Shown here: in pieces, positions 24,455 to 35,750 of the stretch
Layout of the letters: each line of letters opens with the position of its first letter
How positions within the stretch are numbered: the stretch's first letter is position 1
Assembly: GCA_014529385.2 (NCBI GenBank)
Contig: CM043962.1
Coordinates: 91,665,180-91,729,179 of the forward strand
DNA: 64,000 nt
Direction of reading: 5' to 3'
Origin: Adiantum capillus-veneris
Lineage: Eukaryota; Streptophyta; Polypodiopsida; Polypodiales; Pteridaceae
The notes under the pieces: model-generated
The model's database searches: none
The model's input: only the letters and a program-made list of their open reading frames with translations
Told to the model about the DNA's origin: nothing
Made by a program: the position numbers and the translations under genes

Positions 24455-24850
24455 TCATCTAGTTGTAATTACATATCTTTGCTTCAAATTTTGATTGAAA
24501 TCCATCCCATGTTCCACTACCAATTTAAGGCTTGAAATGACAAACTCCATGGGAACTACTGCCTCTATGCCATATACCAGCTTGAAGGGTGTCATTCTAG
24601 TAGTGACTTTAAAGGCAGTTTGATAGGTCCATAACACTATCTGGAGCTTGGTATTCCATTGTTGTGGTTCTTTCTGGACCATCTTCATGAGAATGATCTT
24701 GATTGTCTTGTTGTTACTTTCTACCTGACTATTGCACCTTGTATAGTATGTCATTGATTTCCCGTGCTTGACTATCACCATTCTAGATGCATCAACATGC
24801 ACATGGAAAATGACATCCCAATTCGGTTGGTGAAGAACTGGCTTCCTGTT
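24455..24850 (-). pseudogene. Integrase core, C-terminal half (family C gypsy)
   Basis: Minus-strand frame with YYTRCNSQVESNNKTIK (site of the catalytic Glu, QVES), LQIVLWTYQTAFKVTTRMTP and FKLVYGIEAVVPMEF. This is the standard gypsy integrase motif set after the DDE glutamate. The zinc-binding HHCC domain and the first two catalytic Asp residues are missing: the sequence goes from the RT C-terminus (24917) almost directly to here, so RNase H and the start of integrase are deleted. Confidence 0.85.
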
Positions 24851-24916
24851 GATTGCATCTTTTAAGCACTAAAAAATCTACTCACATTTTGAGGTCCATA
24901 TAAACTTCTTTTCTTT

Positions 24917-25335
24917 TTAAGTTTGTTCATACAAAAGAAGAGTTTTTGCTGCAAACATATGGATGAACCACATGCAGAAGTTGATATACCCTAGAAGAGT
25001 GCTCAATTCAAACACTGTTGTTGGAACTCTGGCTCGTTGCACACACTTAACCTTGTCACTGGCCATTTTAATACCATTTTTAGAGACAATGTGTCCCAAA
25101 AGATATCCCTTCTATACCATGAACACTGATTTGAAAGGATTCATGCATATTCTTTTCTCTTTGCACCTCTCAAAAACCATCTCCAAAATAGCAAATGCAT
25201 TTCTTCCATGGAGAAGATGGTGAATCATCTACATATATGGCCAAAAAGTTGTGTAGAAACTCACTCAATATCTCCATCATGCATCTTTGGAAGATTGTTG
25301 GAGCATTACATAGTCCAGATGAAATTACTTGCTAC
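24917..25335 (-). pseudogene. Reverse transcriptase, C-terminal half (family C)
   Basis: Minus strand, immediately inside the target duplication. TFITEWGAFM-like and GLCNAPTIFQRCMM-like pieces near 25355-25280, a YVDDxxIFS catalytic block near 25215-25240, then MGHIVSKNGIKMASDKVKC and TLLGYINFCMWFIH (25099-24970). Frameshifts are frequent. The matching N-terminal half is 9.8 kb away at 35190-35700, so the two are one gene split by an insertion. Confidence 0.8.
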
Positions 25336-25360
25336 ATAAATGCTCCCCATTCAGTAATGA

Positions 25361-25365
25361 ATGTG
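25361..25365. repeat. Target-site duplication, left copy (ATGTG)
   Basis: ATGTG directly abuts the left terminus TGTTTGGAGG at 25366. The identical ATGTG at 35185-35189 abuts the right terminus. Five bp is the usual duplication size for LTR-retrotransposon integrases. Confidence 0.75.
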
Positions 25366-26210
25366 TGTTTGGAGGATGCAGTGGACGAGCACCCAAAGAG
25401 TTGACTACAAGTCACATTTCATTGTACTCTATCTTTTTTTTTTCAAAGAAGCCTTGTAATTAGAGAGTAATGATTCTTGAAGTGTACTCACATAGCCTAT
25501 TATTCTCTATCTTCCGCTCAAAAATCTACAAGCCTTGTAAAGTGGCTGATGGCTGCGAGAAATGGTACCAAGTCTTTGGGTCAAAACCCTTAGTTTTTAG
25601 AGTAACATTATCATTATCCATAAGGAGTTTTTGGCATCGACTGTGAGCTGCAACTTGTAATCAATCTTTCTCTTTGTCTGATAATCAAAAATTGATTTCA
25701 ATTAGTGCATCGTGTTCCTTGTCTCTTGGTTTTGAATTTAAGTGTAATCATTCTCAGATTTGCTGTGGTTTACGATGACTTGTGTGTGAGCTAAAATGCA
25801 TAGATCTGAGTGCTAAAATGGTTATTTTGTGATGATTTGACCGTGGAAGTGTGTTTCTACGCCATAGAGAAACCTTTTTGAATAGTTCTGCTACAATTTT
25901 TTGCATATTTTTTTGACAAGATTTTGGGACCTCCTTAAATGACCACATGACTTGGTAGAATTGTGCCCTTAGGGGTTGTAATACACTCTCAAAGCTTCAT
26001 TGCATTCCAACTCTTTGAATGCCAAATGGTGTAACGACCTAGAGCGATGAGATTGGACATAGGTAAATTTTCAGACTAGAGAGTGATAGATTTTCTATAG
26101 TATTCGATTGAGTAGATCCGTATGTTCAGTTCTTGAGATGGACAACCTCAAAAACTCTCCGTGCCCCATCCCGAGTTGCTTCCCTGAGTATTGACATTAT
26201 GTTAGTGCCA
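25366..26210 (-). repeat. Left inverted arm (family X, LTR-like module plus leader-like sequence)
   Basis: Reverse complement matches 33836-34684. Shared blocks include AGTAACATTATCATTATCC, CATTTTAGCTCACACACA, GACTTGGTAGAATTGTGCCC, the TAGAGAGTGATAGATTTTCT block and CCCCATCCCGAGT. The outer 415 bp form an LTR-like module with TG...CA ends; the inner 430 bp resemble a leader or gag-start region with a weak open frame (25754-25948, minus). Confidence 0.85.
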
Positions 26211-26213
26211 GCA

Positions 26214-26432
26214 TGTGCACTTTGACACACGTGTTAAAGGTAGGGAACTTGCCCAACACCGTGTGCAAGCCACGAATGCCTGCAAGCACACAACTAGACA
26301 GTCCTAGCAAGCTCAAAGGGGCAATGGTGTGTCACTCATCGTTCAATGCTTCCGTCGTGAAGGATCTTGTGCCACAAAGAAGAAGGAGCCGCCACCGCCA
26401 CCGCCACCGTGCCGCAATGCTTGATCACACAC

Positions 26433-26490
<58 letters not shown>

Positions 26491-26803
26491 ACACATACAT
26501 AAACACACACATCCATGAGTACGCGAAGGAAAAGGAGATAGAGATAGAGCAAGAGCACTTCTTAGCATGCACCTCAAAGAATGAGGATTCTAGGTCAAAA
26601 TAGACCTTTTATAAGAATCTGACCCATTATACATGGGCGCCCATAGTGGCCGATCATTGCAAAAATACTGTAAAAATAAGATAAGTGGTGCGCCTCTCAT
26701 CGACGATCACCTACACACCTATTGAATCGACAAGCCCGGTCCATGACTCAAATAAATGATAAGGCATTCGTCGGAGGTGATAGGGTGTCAATGAGGGTTA
26801 ACA
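26214..26803 (-). mobile_element. Family B LTR copy B1, minus strand (3' LTR)
   Basis: On the minus strand it starts TGTTAACCCTCA after a polypurine tract and ends GTGCACA. It aligns over its full length with 33127-33705 (direct) and with the reverse complements of 29699-30350 and 31101-31804. A TTATAAAAGG TATA-like site (minus, near 26610) precedes a CT microsatellite (26436-26486) and a GCC-rich patch (26388-26415). Confidence 0.8.
26436..26486. repeat. (CT)25 microsatellite in LTR B1
   Basis: Pure CT run. The same position in B4 has only a short CA/CT stretch (33370-33390). Confidence 0.95.
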
Positions 26804-26823
26804 TGCCCCCCTTCCTAATGAAG
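26804..26823 (-). other. Polypurine tract of family B (B1 side)
   Basis: Minus strand TTAGGAAGGGGGGCA directly before the TGTTAACC LTR start. The plus-oriented copy has AAGAAGGGGGACA before B3 at 31101, so the tract is a conserved family feature. Confidence 0.75.
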
Positions 26824-27059
26824 ATTCCGTCCTCGGAAGCTATTGAGATGAGGCCCGTTCGTCGAGGTGGAAGAGCATCTAAGATTGAATGTCCTTAGCC
26901 TTCTTCAAACACTGCAAAATCAATCAAAATTGGCACAGTAATTGCATTCTCATAGATAATTAAAAAGCATATGTAGTTAGTAGGCACACAAATTGATTGG
27001 TAACAGAATATTAAACAATTTGTTAGCTGTAAAAATTAAACTGTAATATAATTTAACGT
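26824..27059 (-). other. Family B internal 3' end
   Basis: 26824-27000 is the reverse complement of about 30920-31087. Both read CTTCCGAGGACGGAAT and AATGCAATTA on their own sense strand. It has no coding potential. Confidence 0.7.
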
Positions 27060-27850
27060 ATAAGAAGTTGTAAAGGTCAAAAAATAAACAAGTATGTGGT
27101 CACTAATTTAATGATCGAGAGGCACTAGAGGTCAACTATGAATACCATGGGCAAGCTTCTCAATTCTCTCCGATCAATTAAGCTGTTTAACCACGAGAGC
27201 ACAGTATTTCATGTCCGAGGGTTGACTACAGGCTATACCTAGAAGACCTTCTAGTTAAGCTACGATAAAAGGAATTTCTTATGAAATCATCACCTGAATT
27301 ATTCCCTTGGTTTGATCCCCCAATTTCTTTTTCACACTGATTCAATTTTTGATGTGTGCTTATTTTTATGCCTTGGGCTTTTTGCTTTTCAAGGAAAAAC
27401 GCTCACACTGGAACCTCTAGGGCTCTAGTACCATAGGCAATACATGTGAGTGAAGTACCAAATTAAGATTTTACATTCTTGTACTTTTGTTTGTTTTTCA
27501 TTGACGTTTAATTTTGTAACTTTGGGGGGTCATATTGACACTGTTACCTTCCCCAGGCTCATCACAATAGTAAACTCCCTTTATAATAGTTAAACTAAAG
27601 GTCAATAGGGATTAAGACCACTAGAAAGCAGTAGTACATTGCACACAATGTTGCCTAAATCGGATTAAGAACCTAAAATAACCACTGACAATTAGGAAGG
27701 CATTTCCCATGTTAAGAGAAGATCTCCAATGTCTATCTGGGTCAAACTAGTTTAGTGAGACTGCTTGATTTTTAAACCTAGACAAGGGACTATGAAAGAA
27801 AATTATATTGAATCTAATGTTTAATACTAAGCAAATGTGCTGAATATTGG
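27060..27850. repeat. Direct repeat of the 30351-30910 internal segment
   Basis: Shares AGTATTTCATGTCCGAGGG, CTATACCTAGAAGACCT, TTTTGTAACTTTGGGG and CTAAAGGTCAATAGGGA with 30351-30910 in the same orientation, although the neighbouring family B end (26824-27000) is inverted relative to 30920-31087. This copy is longer by about 230 bp. No coding sequence. Confidence 0.75.
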
Positions 27851-29198
27851 GCTACCCATTACAATTAAAGCGCAGACAAACATGGATGCTAAAAAAGAAA
27901 CAAGAGGCAATGCTAATGAACAAGAAACACCTGTTCGTGTTGATGATTGCGCTCGATTCGAAGAGTGAACGAGACAAAGATTCCATGAAGTTCAAAATCC
28001 CAACTACTGCAACGCATTCTTGTACACACTAGAAAACACAAAGAATACCTCTAGGAGGCACATCAGTCGGAAGAGGCACCAACCTTTATTAAACACAATC
28101 AAAACAACATGAAGAACCCTAACCTAATTATTTGCACCACCCTAGAGGGTCAAGGGAACATGATATTGAATAGATGGGAGGGCAGCTCTAGGTCTAAACC
28201 CCTATCTTCATCATTGTCGAAAAAAAACAAAGTCATCATCCGTGAGACCATACGTGCCATCCATATAATCATGTAAATCTTTCTCATCATTAGAGGCACA
28301 AATGTTCACTAAGAATGTCACTCGACATCTATAGTCATCTTGGTCAAAAGGGTAAGCTTGTGCAATTGAAGAGATGTTCTCTACTAAGTAGGGATCATCA
28401 GTCGTGGTCAAGAGACGTATCAACCATTCTTATTCCTTAAATCTCTCTCACACGCTAGTGTATCTACCAAATCCTATTCATAGGCAAGCACCAGATGGAC
28501 TATGTGAAACACTTGTGAAAAGTAAAGAGGGTACCTCTCACCCAAGGTAGGAGTGGATGACTTTAGCATACTAGCCATATCTGTACACACAGATAGATGT
28601 TGGTTAGTGTACAAATATTATAAGGGTCATGTTAAAATGTCGTGTCCTCGTGCATAATGTGTTATTATGATTTTTGGGTCTTGTACTAAAATTTATAGGT
28701 TTCCAGCTTCTTGTTTGGATGCTCTTGCTCTTTTTTACTTTTTTATTTTTGTTTTCTTGAGTAAGGGGCTATATATATACATTTCCTAAGATTGGGAGAT
28801 TCAGATGTCAGGGAGGAAGGTTACGAGGGAGAAAGTGAATGATGGATTTCAGAAAACACTCCCCCCTTCTTTGGGTAGATCATACCTTATGGAACGATGT
28901 TGTCACCTTTTGAAACCAATTGCTCCAAGTTGTTATGGGTAAAGACTTTGACCAATAGTTTTTGACCACCCTAGGTGTTTCATCTAGTTGTAAGGTACTC
29001 TCCCATGATTTTACTTGCAATATTGTTGTAGGTGGTGAACTTACAAACGGGAGGTGCAAATTCTTTCTGGTTTGTATAGATATTTACAATGGTAGATGGA
29101 GGTTGTGTCGAAGCTTGTGAATGTGTAGATGAACTACATGAAGATCAAGAAGCTTCATTTGTTTTTTCTATGTTTGAGCCGATTGAAACAAGTCATTC
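27851..29198 (-). other. Family B-like interior, mostly non-coding; one short ORF
   Basis: The minus-strand frame 28211-28423 (ending ...DYMDGTYGLTDDDFVFF) is acidic and has no recognised domain. Another minus-strand stretch near 29090-28980 reads YTNQKEFAPPVCKFTTYNN. These may be scraps of an element-encoded protein. The plus strand has only chance frames. Confidence 0.35.
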
Positions 29199-29690
29199 TC
29201 ACTTGGGTACCCAAACTAGCTCCGGATCAGGTGTATAGTGTTCTATGATCTTTCCCTTTCCACGATCTTCAATATGCTTTATCGTTATAAGATTTGACTC
29301 ACATGGGTCTATAGGTGACAAGTAAGAACACAATCTACGTTTAGGCACCCAGGTTTGATCATTCCCTTCATAGTAGCCTTCGCCTTCCAATAGTCGTTTA
29401 GGAATCCAACGCAGCATTGTCTTACATTTCTTGGAGCGAGTAGGGCATCTCTTACAAGGATCCTGTTTTTTTGCATAAAAAATGGTCACTAAAGAAGCTT
29501 TAGGGACCCATCTGTATGTTTTCTTTGTTATATTATTATGAGTCTTGGGTGTCTCATGCTTTGCTTCAGCTACAGAAATTGAAGCTCTAGAGAGTTGGGC
29601 TATATGTACATATGGTTTAACCTCTTGCACATGCACTGTTTTGGGTTGTATTTTCTCAGGAGGTGATATCTCAAGGAGGTGATATCTCAA
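29199..29690 (-). pseudogene. Cys/Lys-rich ORF with four W-[VI]-P-K repeats; unknown function
   Basis: A minus-strand frame, open for about 164 codons and ending at a stop at about 29200, contains TYRWVPKASL, MLRWIPKRLL, QTWVPKRRLC and LVWVPK at irregular spacing (34, 19 and 46 residues). A Cys cluster, DPCKRCPTRSKKC, lies between the first two repeats. No real start is visible: the frame runs upstream into the oppositely oriented LTR B2, which seems to have cut off its 5' end. A single W-x-P-K or W-V-R-K motif occurs between the zinc knuckle and protease of some plant copia polyproteins, so an element origin is possible. Four copies are unusual. Confidence 0.5.
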
Positions 29691-29698
29691 GGACTTTC

Positions 29699-30350
<652 letters not shown>

Positions 30351-31100
30351 TAAACAGTTGTGAAGGTCAAAAAGTAAACAAGTATGGGGTCGCTAATCTA
30401 ACGGTCGAAAGGCACTAGAGATCAACTATTAATACCATGGGAAAGCTTCTCAATTTTCTCTGTTCGATTAAGTTGTTTAATCGCGAGAGCCAAGTATTTC
30501 ATGTCCGAGGGCTGACTAGAGGCTATACCTAGAAGACCTCATAGTTAAGCTCAGAATTTTTTGTTTTGTTTGTTCGGTTTCAGCATTTTAATTTTGTAAC
30601 TTTGGGGTTCATATAACATTGTTACCCTCCCCAGTCTCCTCACACTAGTAAACTCCTTTTATCATACTTAAGCTAAAGGTCAATAGGGACTAAGCCCACT
30701 AGAAATCCCTAGTACATTGCACACAATGCTGCCTGATTATTAGGAAGGCATTCCCCATGGTATTAAGAGAAGATCTCTAACGCCTAACCTGGTCAAACTA
30801 GCTTAGTCGTACTGCTTGATTTCTAAACGTAGACAAGTGCTTATGACAAAAAATTACATTGAATTTAATGTTTGATACTAAGTAAATGCGTTGAATATTA
30901 TGCTACCAATTAATTTGTCCGACTACAACTGTATATGCTTTTTAATTGTATATGAGAATGCAATTATTATGCCAATGTTGTTTGATTTTGCAGTGACTGA
31001 ATAAGGCTAAGGATATTCATCTTAAATGCTCTTCCACCTCGACATACGACCTTCAACTCAATAGCTTCCGAGGACGGAATCTACATCAAGAAGGGGGACA
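30351..31100 (+). other. Short internal region between B2 and B3
   Basis: About 750 bp between two direct LTRs, ending in the polypurine tract AAGAAGGGGGACA. No coding frame and no TGGCACC-type primer-binding site after B2. B2-internal-B3 resembles a small non-autonomous LTR element, or the product of deletion inside a larger one. Confidence 0.6.
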
Positions 31101-31478
31101 TGTTAACCCTCACAGCTCATGGACACCCTATCACCCATGACAAACGCCGCATTATTAATTTGGTAGAGTCACGGACCAGGCTTGTCGGTCCAATAGGAAA
31201 AGGGTAAGAGTGATCGCCGATGAGAGGCGCACTTTAACAGGAATATTCAAGGGTTAGTTGGCTAAGTATGGGCACCCAAATGTAAATGGGGCGAGCTCAT
31301 ATAAAAGTCACCTAAACCTAAAAATCATTCATTCTCTCATTTGTGCAATTGAAAAGTACTCTTGCTCCATCTCCATCTCCATTCTCTCATTTGTGCAATT
31401 GAAAAGTACTCTTGCTCCATCTCCATCTTCTTCTTCTTCATCTCCTTGTGTGTGTGTGTGTGTGCGAGCGAGCGAGCG

Positions 31479-31574
<96 letters not shown>

Positions 31575-31804
31575 TTGCGACGATGGCACGGTGGCGGCGA
31601 GGCGGTTGAGCGTGGCACGATGGTAGCTCCTTCTTCTTTGCGGTGATGAATCCTCCACGAAGGCGAGCATAGGGCGGTGAGTGACACACCCTTTCTCTCT
31701 TGCGCTTGCTAGATTAGTCTAGTTGTGTGCTTGGAAATCCATTTGTGGCTCACACACAATGTATCGGCAAGTTCCTTGCATTGACACGTGCGAGAGACGG
31801 GCAC
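31101..31804 (+). mobile_element. Family B LTR copy B3, plus strand
   Basis: Begins TGTTAACCCTCACAGC right after a polypurine tract. Contains a TATA box (CATATAAAAGTC, about 31299), a 60-bp tandem duplication of TTCTCATTTGTGCAATTGAA (about 31332 and 31382), and the compound microsatellite 31448-31571. The right end is uncertain (31790-31804) because the expected ACGCA is replaced. Confidence 0.75.
31448..31571. repeat. (TG)8-(GAGC)4-(GA)45 compound microsatellite in LTR B3
   Basis: The AG run is about 90 bp, the longest in the window. The GAGC units are absent from B2. Confidence 0.95.
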
Positions 31805-32400
31805 ACTATCGATTGAGTGGCAGGGCTAAGAGTTGGTTTCTGTGTTGTGACACTCCCTGTCCCCAAATCAATAGTGCATTTGGTTGCTATCATCCATGTG
31901 CGTCCTAGGTTTGTATTGCCTTCCATAGCCCCAGCAAGCATGACCAAAAATTCTTGAGCTACAACCCCATTGTCATAACTAACATAAGTGTCTTGGATTG
32001 AACTATCAGGATTGGGCATCAGGTAAGCTTCCATGATGTCATAGTCAGAGGAAGAGTCAGTAGATGCAAGATATGGGTCCTGAGTGGTACTACCTTGGGC
32101 TCCTGCTGAGGGCCTAGAGCCTAATGTGGAGGAATAATGAGTGTCCGCATAAACAGAGACACTTTCTATCCCCTCTCTATGTGATCATCCTCTAGCACAT
32201 GACCAGAGCATAGGTGCATGTGACCTCAACACTCTAGAAGTGTTGGTGAGTTCTTGTGAAGGCTGCTCACCTAGTTTTTTGGGTGTTTGCAACCCAAGTT
32301 TACTTACGATTTTTTTTTGTTTTTATGGTCCTTTTTTTCTAACCAAGCCAGAGAGCATGGGGTGTGATAGCTCAAAATGAGCGTCTTGGTTAGAGGGACG
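31805..32400 (-). pseudogene. Unknown acidic ORF of the family B interior, cut by LTR B3
   Basis: The minus-strand frame reads from about 32400, with two stops near 32320 and 32195, and is then open to 31750. It contains STTQDPYLASTDSSSDYDIM, EAYLMPNPDSSIQDTY and AGAMEGNTNLGRTWM. It is Ser/Asp-rich at the start. It follows the primer-binding site and leader of the minus-strand family B element, where gag is expected, but there is no zinc knuckle or capsid motif. Its end runs into LTR B3. Confidence 0.4.
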
Positions 32401-33100
32401 TGTCGTGCTTTACAGCCCCCAATTCAGTTACTTAAAGCCCTTGGAATCCTAAAAATAGTCTTTTCCTAGTCGAAAAGAAGGCTAAAATTAGTGAGTTCAA
32501 GGGGTAAGTGTGAAGAAAATGATGGAGGACTTGAAGGACTTGTCTCACATGCCCTCCCCTCACTTGAGGTGCTAGTATTTATATATATAGTAGTGTGTAT
32601 ACTATATCATAAGACTGAGGGTTGAGGCCTGGGCTTGGGCTCGAGCAATCCTGATCTCGATCCTTCTTTAAGAAAAACTTTTCTGTGGATAATGCTGCGC
32701 ATGGGTGCCAAGCTCACGCACACATACATTAGCCCCTGGCAGCTTTGTCTAACCTACATACATCTATCAGAGCTTCAATTAACACTAATTATCTCTACTC
32801 ACAACACGACCTAACATAGTAAACTACACACTGATAAAACAGTCAACCTTTACACTGTCTATTGCTCACTGTCTCCTGCACATTACAGATCTACACTAAC
32901 TAGTAGATCTGCTAACACCTGCACATTACAGAACTTATCATATCTAACAAAACATGTACACTGTAGCACTTAACAAATCCTGCTAAAACCTGCACATTAC
33001 AGCTACTTAGCAGATCTAACACAACTCAACAAAAACCAAAAATGATAAAAGTGAATAGCTTCATGAGGTAGCACTGAGTGCTCCTCAAGCTTAGTGCAAG
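32401..33100 (-). promoter_or_regulatory. Leader region of the minus family B element with a TATA-like site
   Basis: On the minus strand TATATATAAATA (32577-32588) could drive transcription toward the ORF at 32400. The upper part carries three copies of CCTGCACATTACAG (about 32876, 32918 and 32988) and a 9-bp inverted repeat CAGATCTAC/GTAGATCTG (32886-32911). No coding sequence. Confidence 0.45.
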
Positions 33101-33104
33101 GCAG

Positions 33105-33122
33105 TCCCCGACAGTGGTGCCA
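33105..33122 (-). other. Primer-binding site of the minus family B element
   Basis: Minus strand TGGCACCACTGTCGGGGA, four bases after the LTR end ...CACGCA. It resembles the TGGCGCCGTTGCCGGGGA site of plant Tat/Athila-type Ty3/gypsy elements. Confidence 0.75.
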
Positions 33123-33126
33123 AAAA

Positions 33127-33705
33127 TGCGTGCTTTGTCGCACGCGTCGGAGGCAGGGAACTTGCCAAACACCATGTGCGAGCCACGAATGGCTACAAGC
33201 ACACAACTAGATAGTCCTAGCAAGCTCAAAGGGGAAATGGTGTGTCACTCACTGCTCAATGCTTTTGTTGTGAAGGATCCTATGCCACGAAGAAGAAGGA
33301 GCCGCCGCCGCCGCCGCCGCCGCGCTAAACCGCCTCGCCGCCGCCAATGCCGCCACAATGCTCGATCATACACACACACACTCTCTCTCTGGCATACACA
33401 TACACACACACACCTGTGATTACACGAAGGAGAAGGAGATAGAGGTAGAGCAAGAGCGCTTCTTAGCATGCACCTCAAAGAATGAGGATTTTAAGTCAAA
33501 ATAAACCTTTTATAAGAATCTGAGCCATTCACACATGGATGCCCACAGTGGCCGGACGTTGCAAAAATGCTATAAAAATAAGATAAGTGGTGCACCTCTC
33601 ATCGGCGATCACCTACACACCTATTGGACCGACTAGCCCGATCCATGACTCAAATAAATGATAAGACGTTTGTGAAAGGTGATAGGTAGTCCGTGAGGGT
33701 TAACA
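33127..33705 (-). mobile_element. Family B LTR copy B4, minus strand (5' LTR)
   Basis: Minus strand TGTTAACCCTCACGGAC to CACGCA. It pairs with B1 as the two LTRs of a minus-strand element of about 7.5 kb (33705 to 26214), with its primer-binding site on the low side and the polypurine tract at B1. It contains a pure (GCC)7-like block (33301-33323) and only a short CA/CT microsatellite. The 5-bp flanks at 33706-33710 and 26209-26213 do not match. Confidence 0.75.
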
Positions 33706-33722
33706 CGATGAACAACTAACAT

Positions 33723-33740
33723 TGGCACCATTGTCGGGAA
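33723..33740 (+). other. Second, outward-facing primer-binding-site-like motif
   Basis: Plus strand TGGCACCATTGTCGGGAA, 16 of 18 positions identical to the minus-strand site at 33105-33122, but on the other side of LTR B4 and pointing away. It precedes the leader-like part of the right X arm. Confidence 0.7.
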
Positions 33741-33835
33741 ATTTGACACTTAGGTGGTGAGTGATCTAGTCGTCAATGTTAGCAGCACCAATGTTAGCCA
33801 GTTGCCACGACGAATGTCTATAGCATATCTATCTG

Positions 33836-34684
33836 GCACTAACATAATTTCAAGACTTAGTGAAGCGACTCGGGATGGGGCACGAAGACTCTTTGAGGTT
33901 GTCAATCTCAAGAAGTGAACCTATGGATCTACTGAATCGACTACTATAGAAAATCTATCACTCTCTAGTCCAAAAATCTACCTATGTCCAATCTCACCGC
34001 TCTAGCTCGTTACACCTTTTTGACATCCAAACAAAGTTGGAATGCAACGAAATTTTGGGAGGAGTATTACAACACCTAAGGGCACAATCCTACCAAGTCA
34101 TGTGGTCATCTGAGCAGGCCTCACAATCACGATCCATCATGAAAAATGTGTAGAAAATTGCAGCAGAAAGATTGTTCTATGGTGTAGAAACACTCTTCCA
34201 CGATCAAATCATCACAAAACAACAATTTTTATCACTCAAATATATGCATTTTAGCTCACACACAGATTGTTGGGAACCACAACAAATCTGAGAATGATTA
34301 CACTTAGATTCAAGAGCAAGAGACAAGGAACACAACGCACTAATCGGAATCAATTTTTGATTACTAAAGAGAAAGATTTATTACAAGTTGTAGTCGAGTT
34401 GCAGCTCACAATCGATGCCCAAAAACTCCTTATGGATAATGATAATGTTACTCTAAAAACTAAGGGTTTTGACCCAAAGACTTGGGACCCTTTCCCATGG
34501 CCATCGGCCACTTTACAAGGCTTGTAGGTTTTTGAGTGGAAGATAGAGATTAATAGGCTTTGTGAGTACACTTCAAGAATCATTACTCTCTAATTATAAG
34601 TCTCCTTGAGAAAAAAGATAGAGTATGATGAAATGTGACTTGTAGCTGGCTCTTTGGGTGCCTGCCTGTTACATCCTCCAATCA
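33836..34684 (+). repeat. Right inverted arm (family X), complete copy
   Basis: Inverse of 25366-26210. The LTR-like module is 34268-34684 (TGTTGGGAACC...CCTCCAATCA). The leader-like half is 33836-34267, beginning TGGCACTAACATAAT. The frame 34267-34527 is an artefact of the module. Confidence 0.85.
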
Positions 34685-35233
34685 ATGTTGTTTTGGCCTG
34701 ATCTTTAGGTGCAATCTTATATTTATTGTAGCCAAATTTGTGCATTTTAACTCACACACAAGTTGTTGCGAACCACAACAAATTTAAGAATGATTACACT
34801 GAGATTCAAGAGCAAGAGACAATGAACACAATGCACTAATCAGAATCTATTTTTGATTACTAGACAAAGAGAAAGATTGATTACAAGTTGTAGCTGAGTT
34901 GCAGCTCACAGTTGATGCCCAAAAACTCCTTACGGATAATGATAATGTTACTCTAAAAACTAAGGGTTTTGCCCCAAAGACTTGGGACCCTTTCCCACGG
35001 CCATCGGCCACTTTACAAGACTTATAGGTTTTTGAGTGGAAGATAGAGAATAATAGGCTTTGAGAGTACACTTCAAGAATCATTAATCTCTAATTACAAG
35101 GCTTCTTTGGAAAAAAGATAGAGTATAATGAAATGTGACTTGTAGCCGACTCTTTGGGTGCCCATCCGTTGCATCCTCCAAACAATGTGGTTTGGCTTGA
35201 TCTTCAGGTGCAATCTTAAGTTTATTGTAGCCA
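34685..35233 (+). repeat. 500-bp tandem duplication of the X module end plus RT flank
   Basis: Unit 34764-35233 (X module 34764-35184 plus 49 bp of RT) repeats unit 34268-34733 with about 10 percent difference. The RT flank piece with TTGGC.TGATCTT.AGGTGC and TTTATTGTAGCC occurs after both modules. The duplication therefore happened after the insertion into RT. Confidence 0.8.
35185..35189. repeat. Target-site duplication, right copy (ATGTG)
   Basis: See the left copy at 25361-25365. The tandem duplicate has ATGTT at the equivalent place (34685-34689). Confidence 0.75.
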
Positions 35234-35700
35234 CTATATCCATCCATTAAACTGAACATTTTGTGGCATGCAATCTCATCCAATAATATGTCTATAAAGG
35301 GTAGTGGAAAAGGGTCCTAGCTGGTTTGAGCATTTAACTTTCTGTAATCTACACATACCCTCAGATTTCTATTCTTCTTGGGAACTACCACTATTGAAAA
35401 TAGCCAATCACTGCTTGCCACCTCTGTTATGAACCTTGCCTTAAGAAGATTTTCCATCTCCTCCTTGACTTTCTTGGCATAGTTGGGGTTCATCCTGTAT
35501 CTCTGTAGCGCCTTACTGGCTTGGCATCTGGTTTTAGTGGTATTCAACGCTGACACACCTTTGGATATACTCTTTTCAGATCAATATGTTCCCAGACAAA
35601 CACGTCCTTGTATTTCTAGAATAGTGCCTTTGATTTCTCCTTGATCTCTAGCTTTAGATGCTTATTAATTTTGATCATGCGAGGATTCTCCTTTGATTAG
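35190..35700 (-). pseudogene. Reverse transcriptase, N-terminal half (family C)
   Basis: Minus strand from about 35700: ENPRMIKINKHL and YKDVFVWEHIDLK (pre-RT linker), YRMNPNYAKKVKEEMENLL, VVVPKKNRNLRVCVDYRKLN, and FSLMDGYSGYNKLKIAPED, which carries the first catalytic Asp. The coding sequence stops at the insertion point just before the TTF block and resumes at 25335. Stops near 35610 and 35555 and a one-base loss at the junction disable it. It follows the 5' LTR with only about 50 bp between, so gag and protease are missing. Confidence 0.85.
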
Positions 35701-35750
35701 TAGATACAAGTACAATAGTGAGAGCCAAGTTTTCTCTAGGCTCAATTGGA

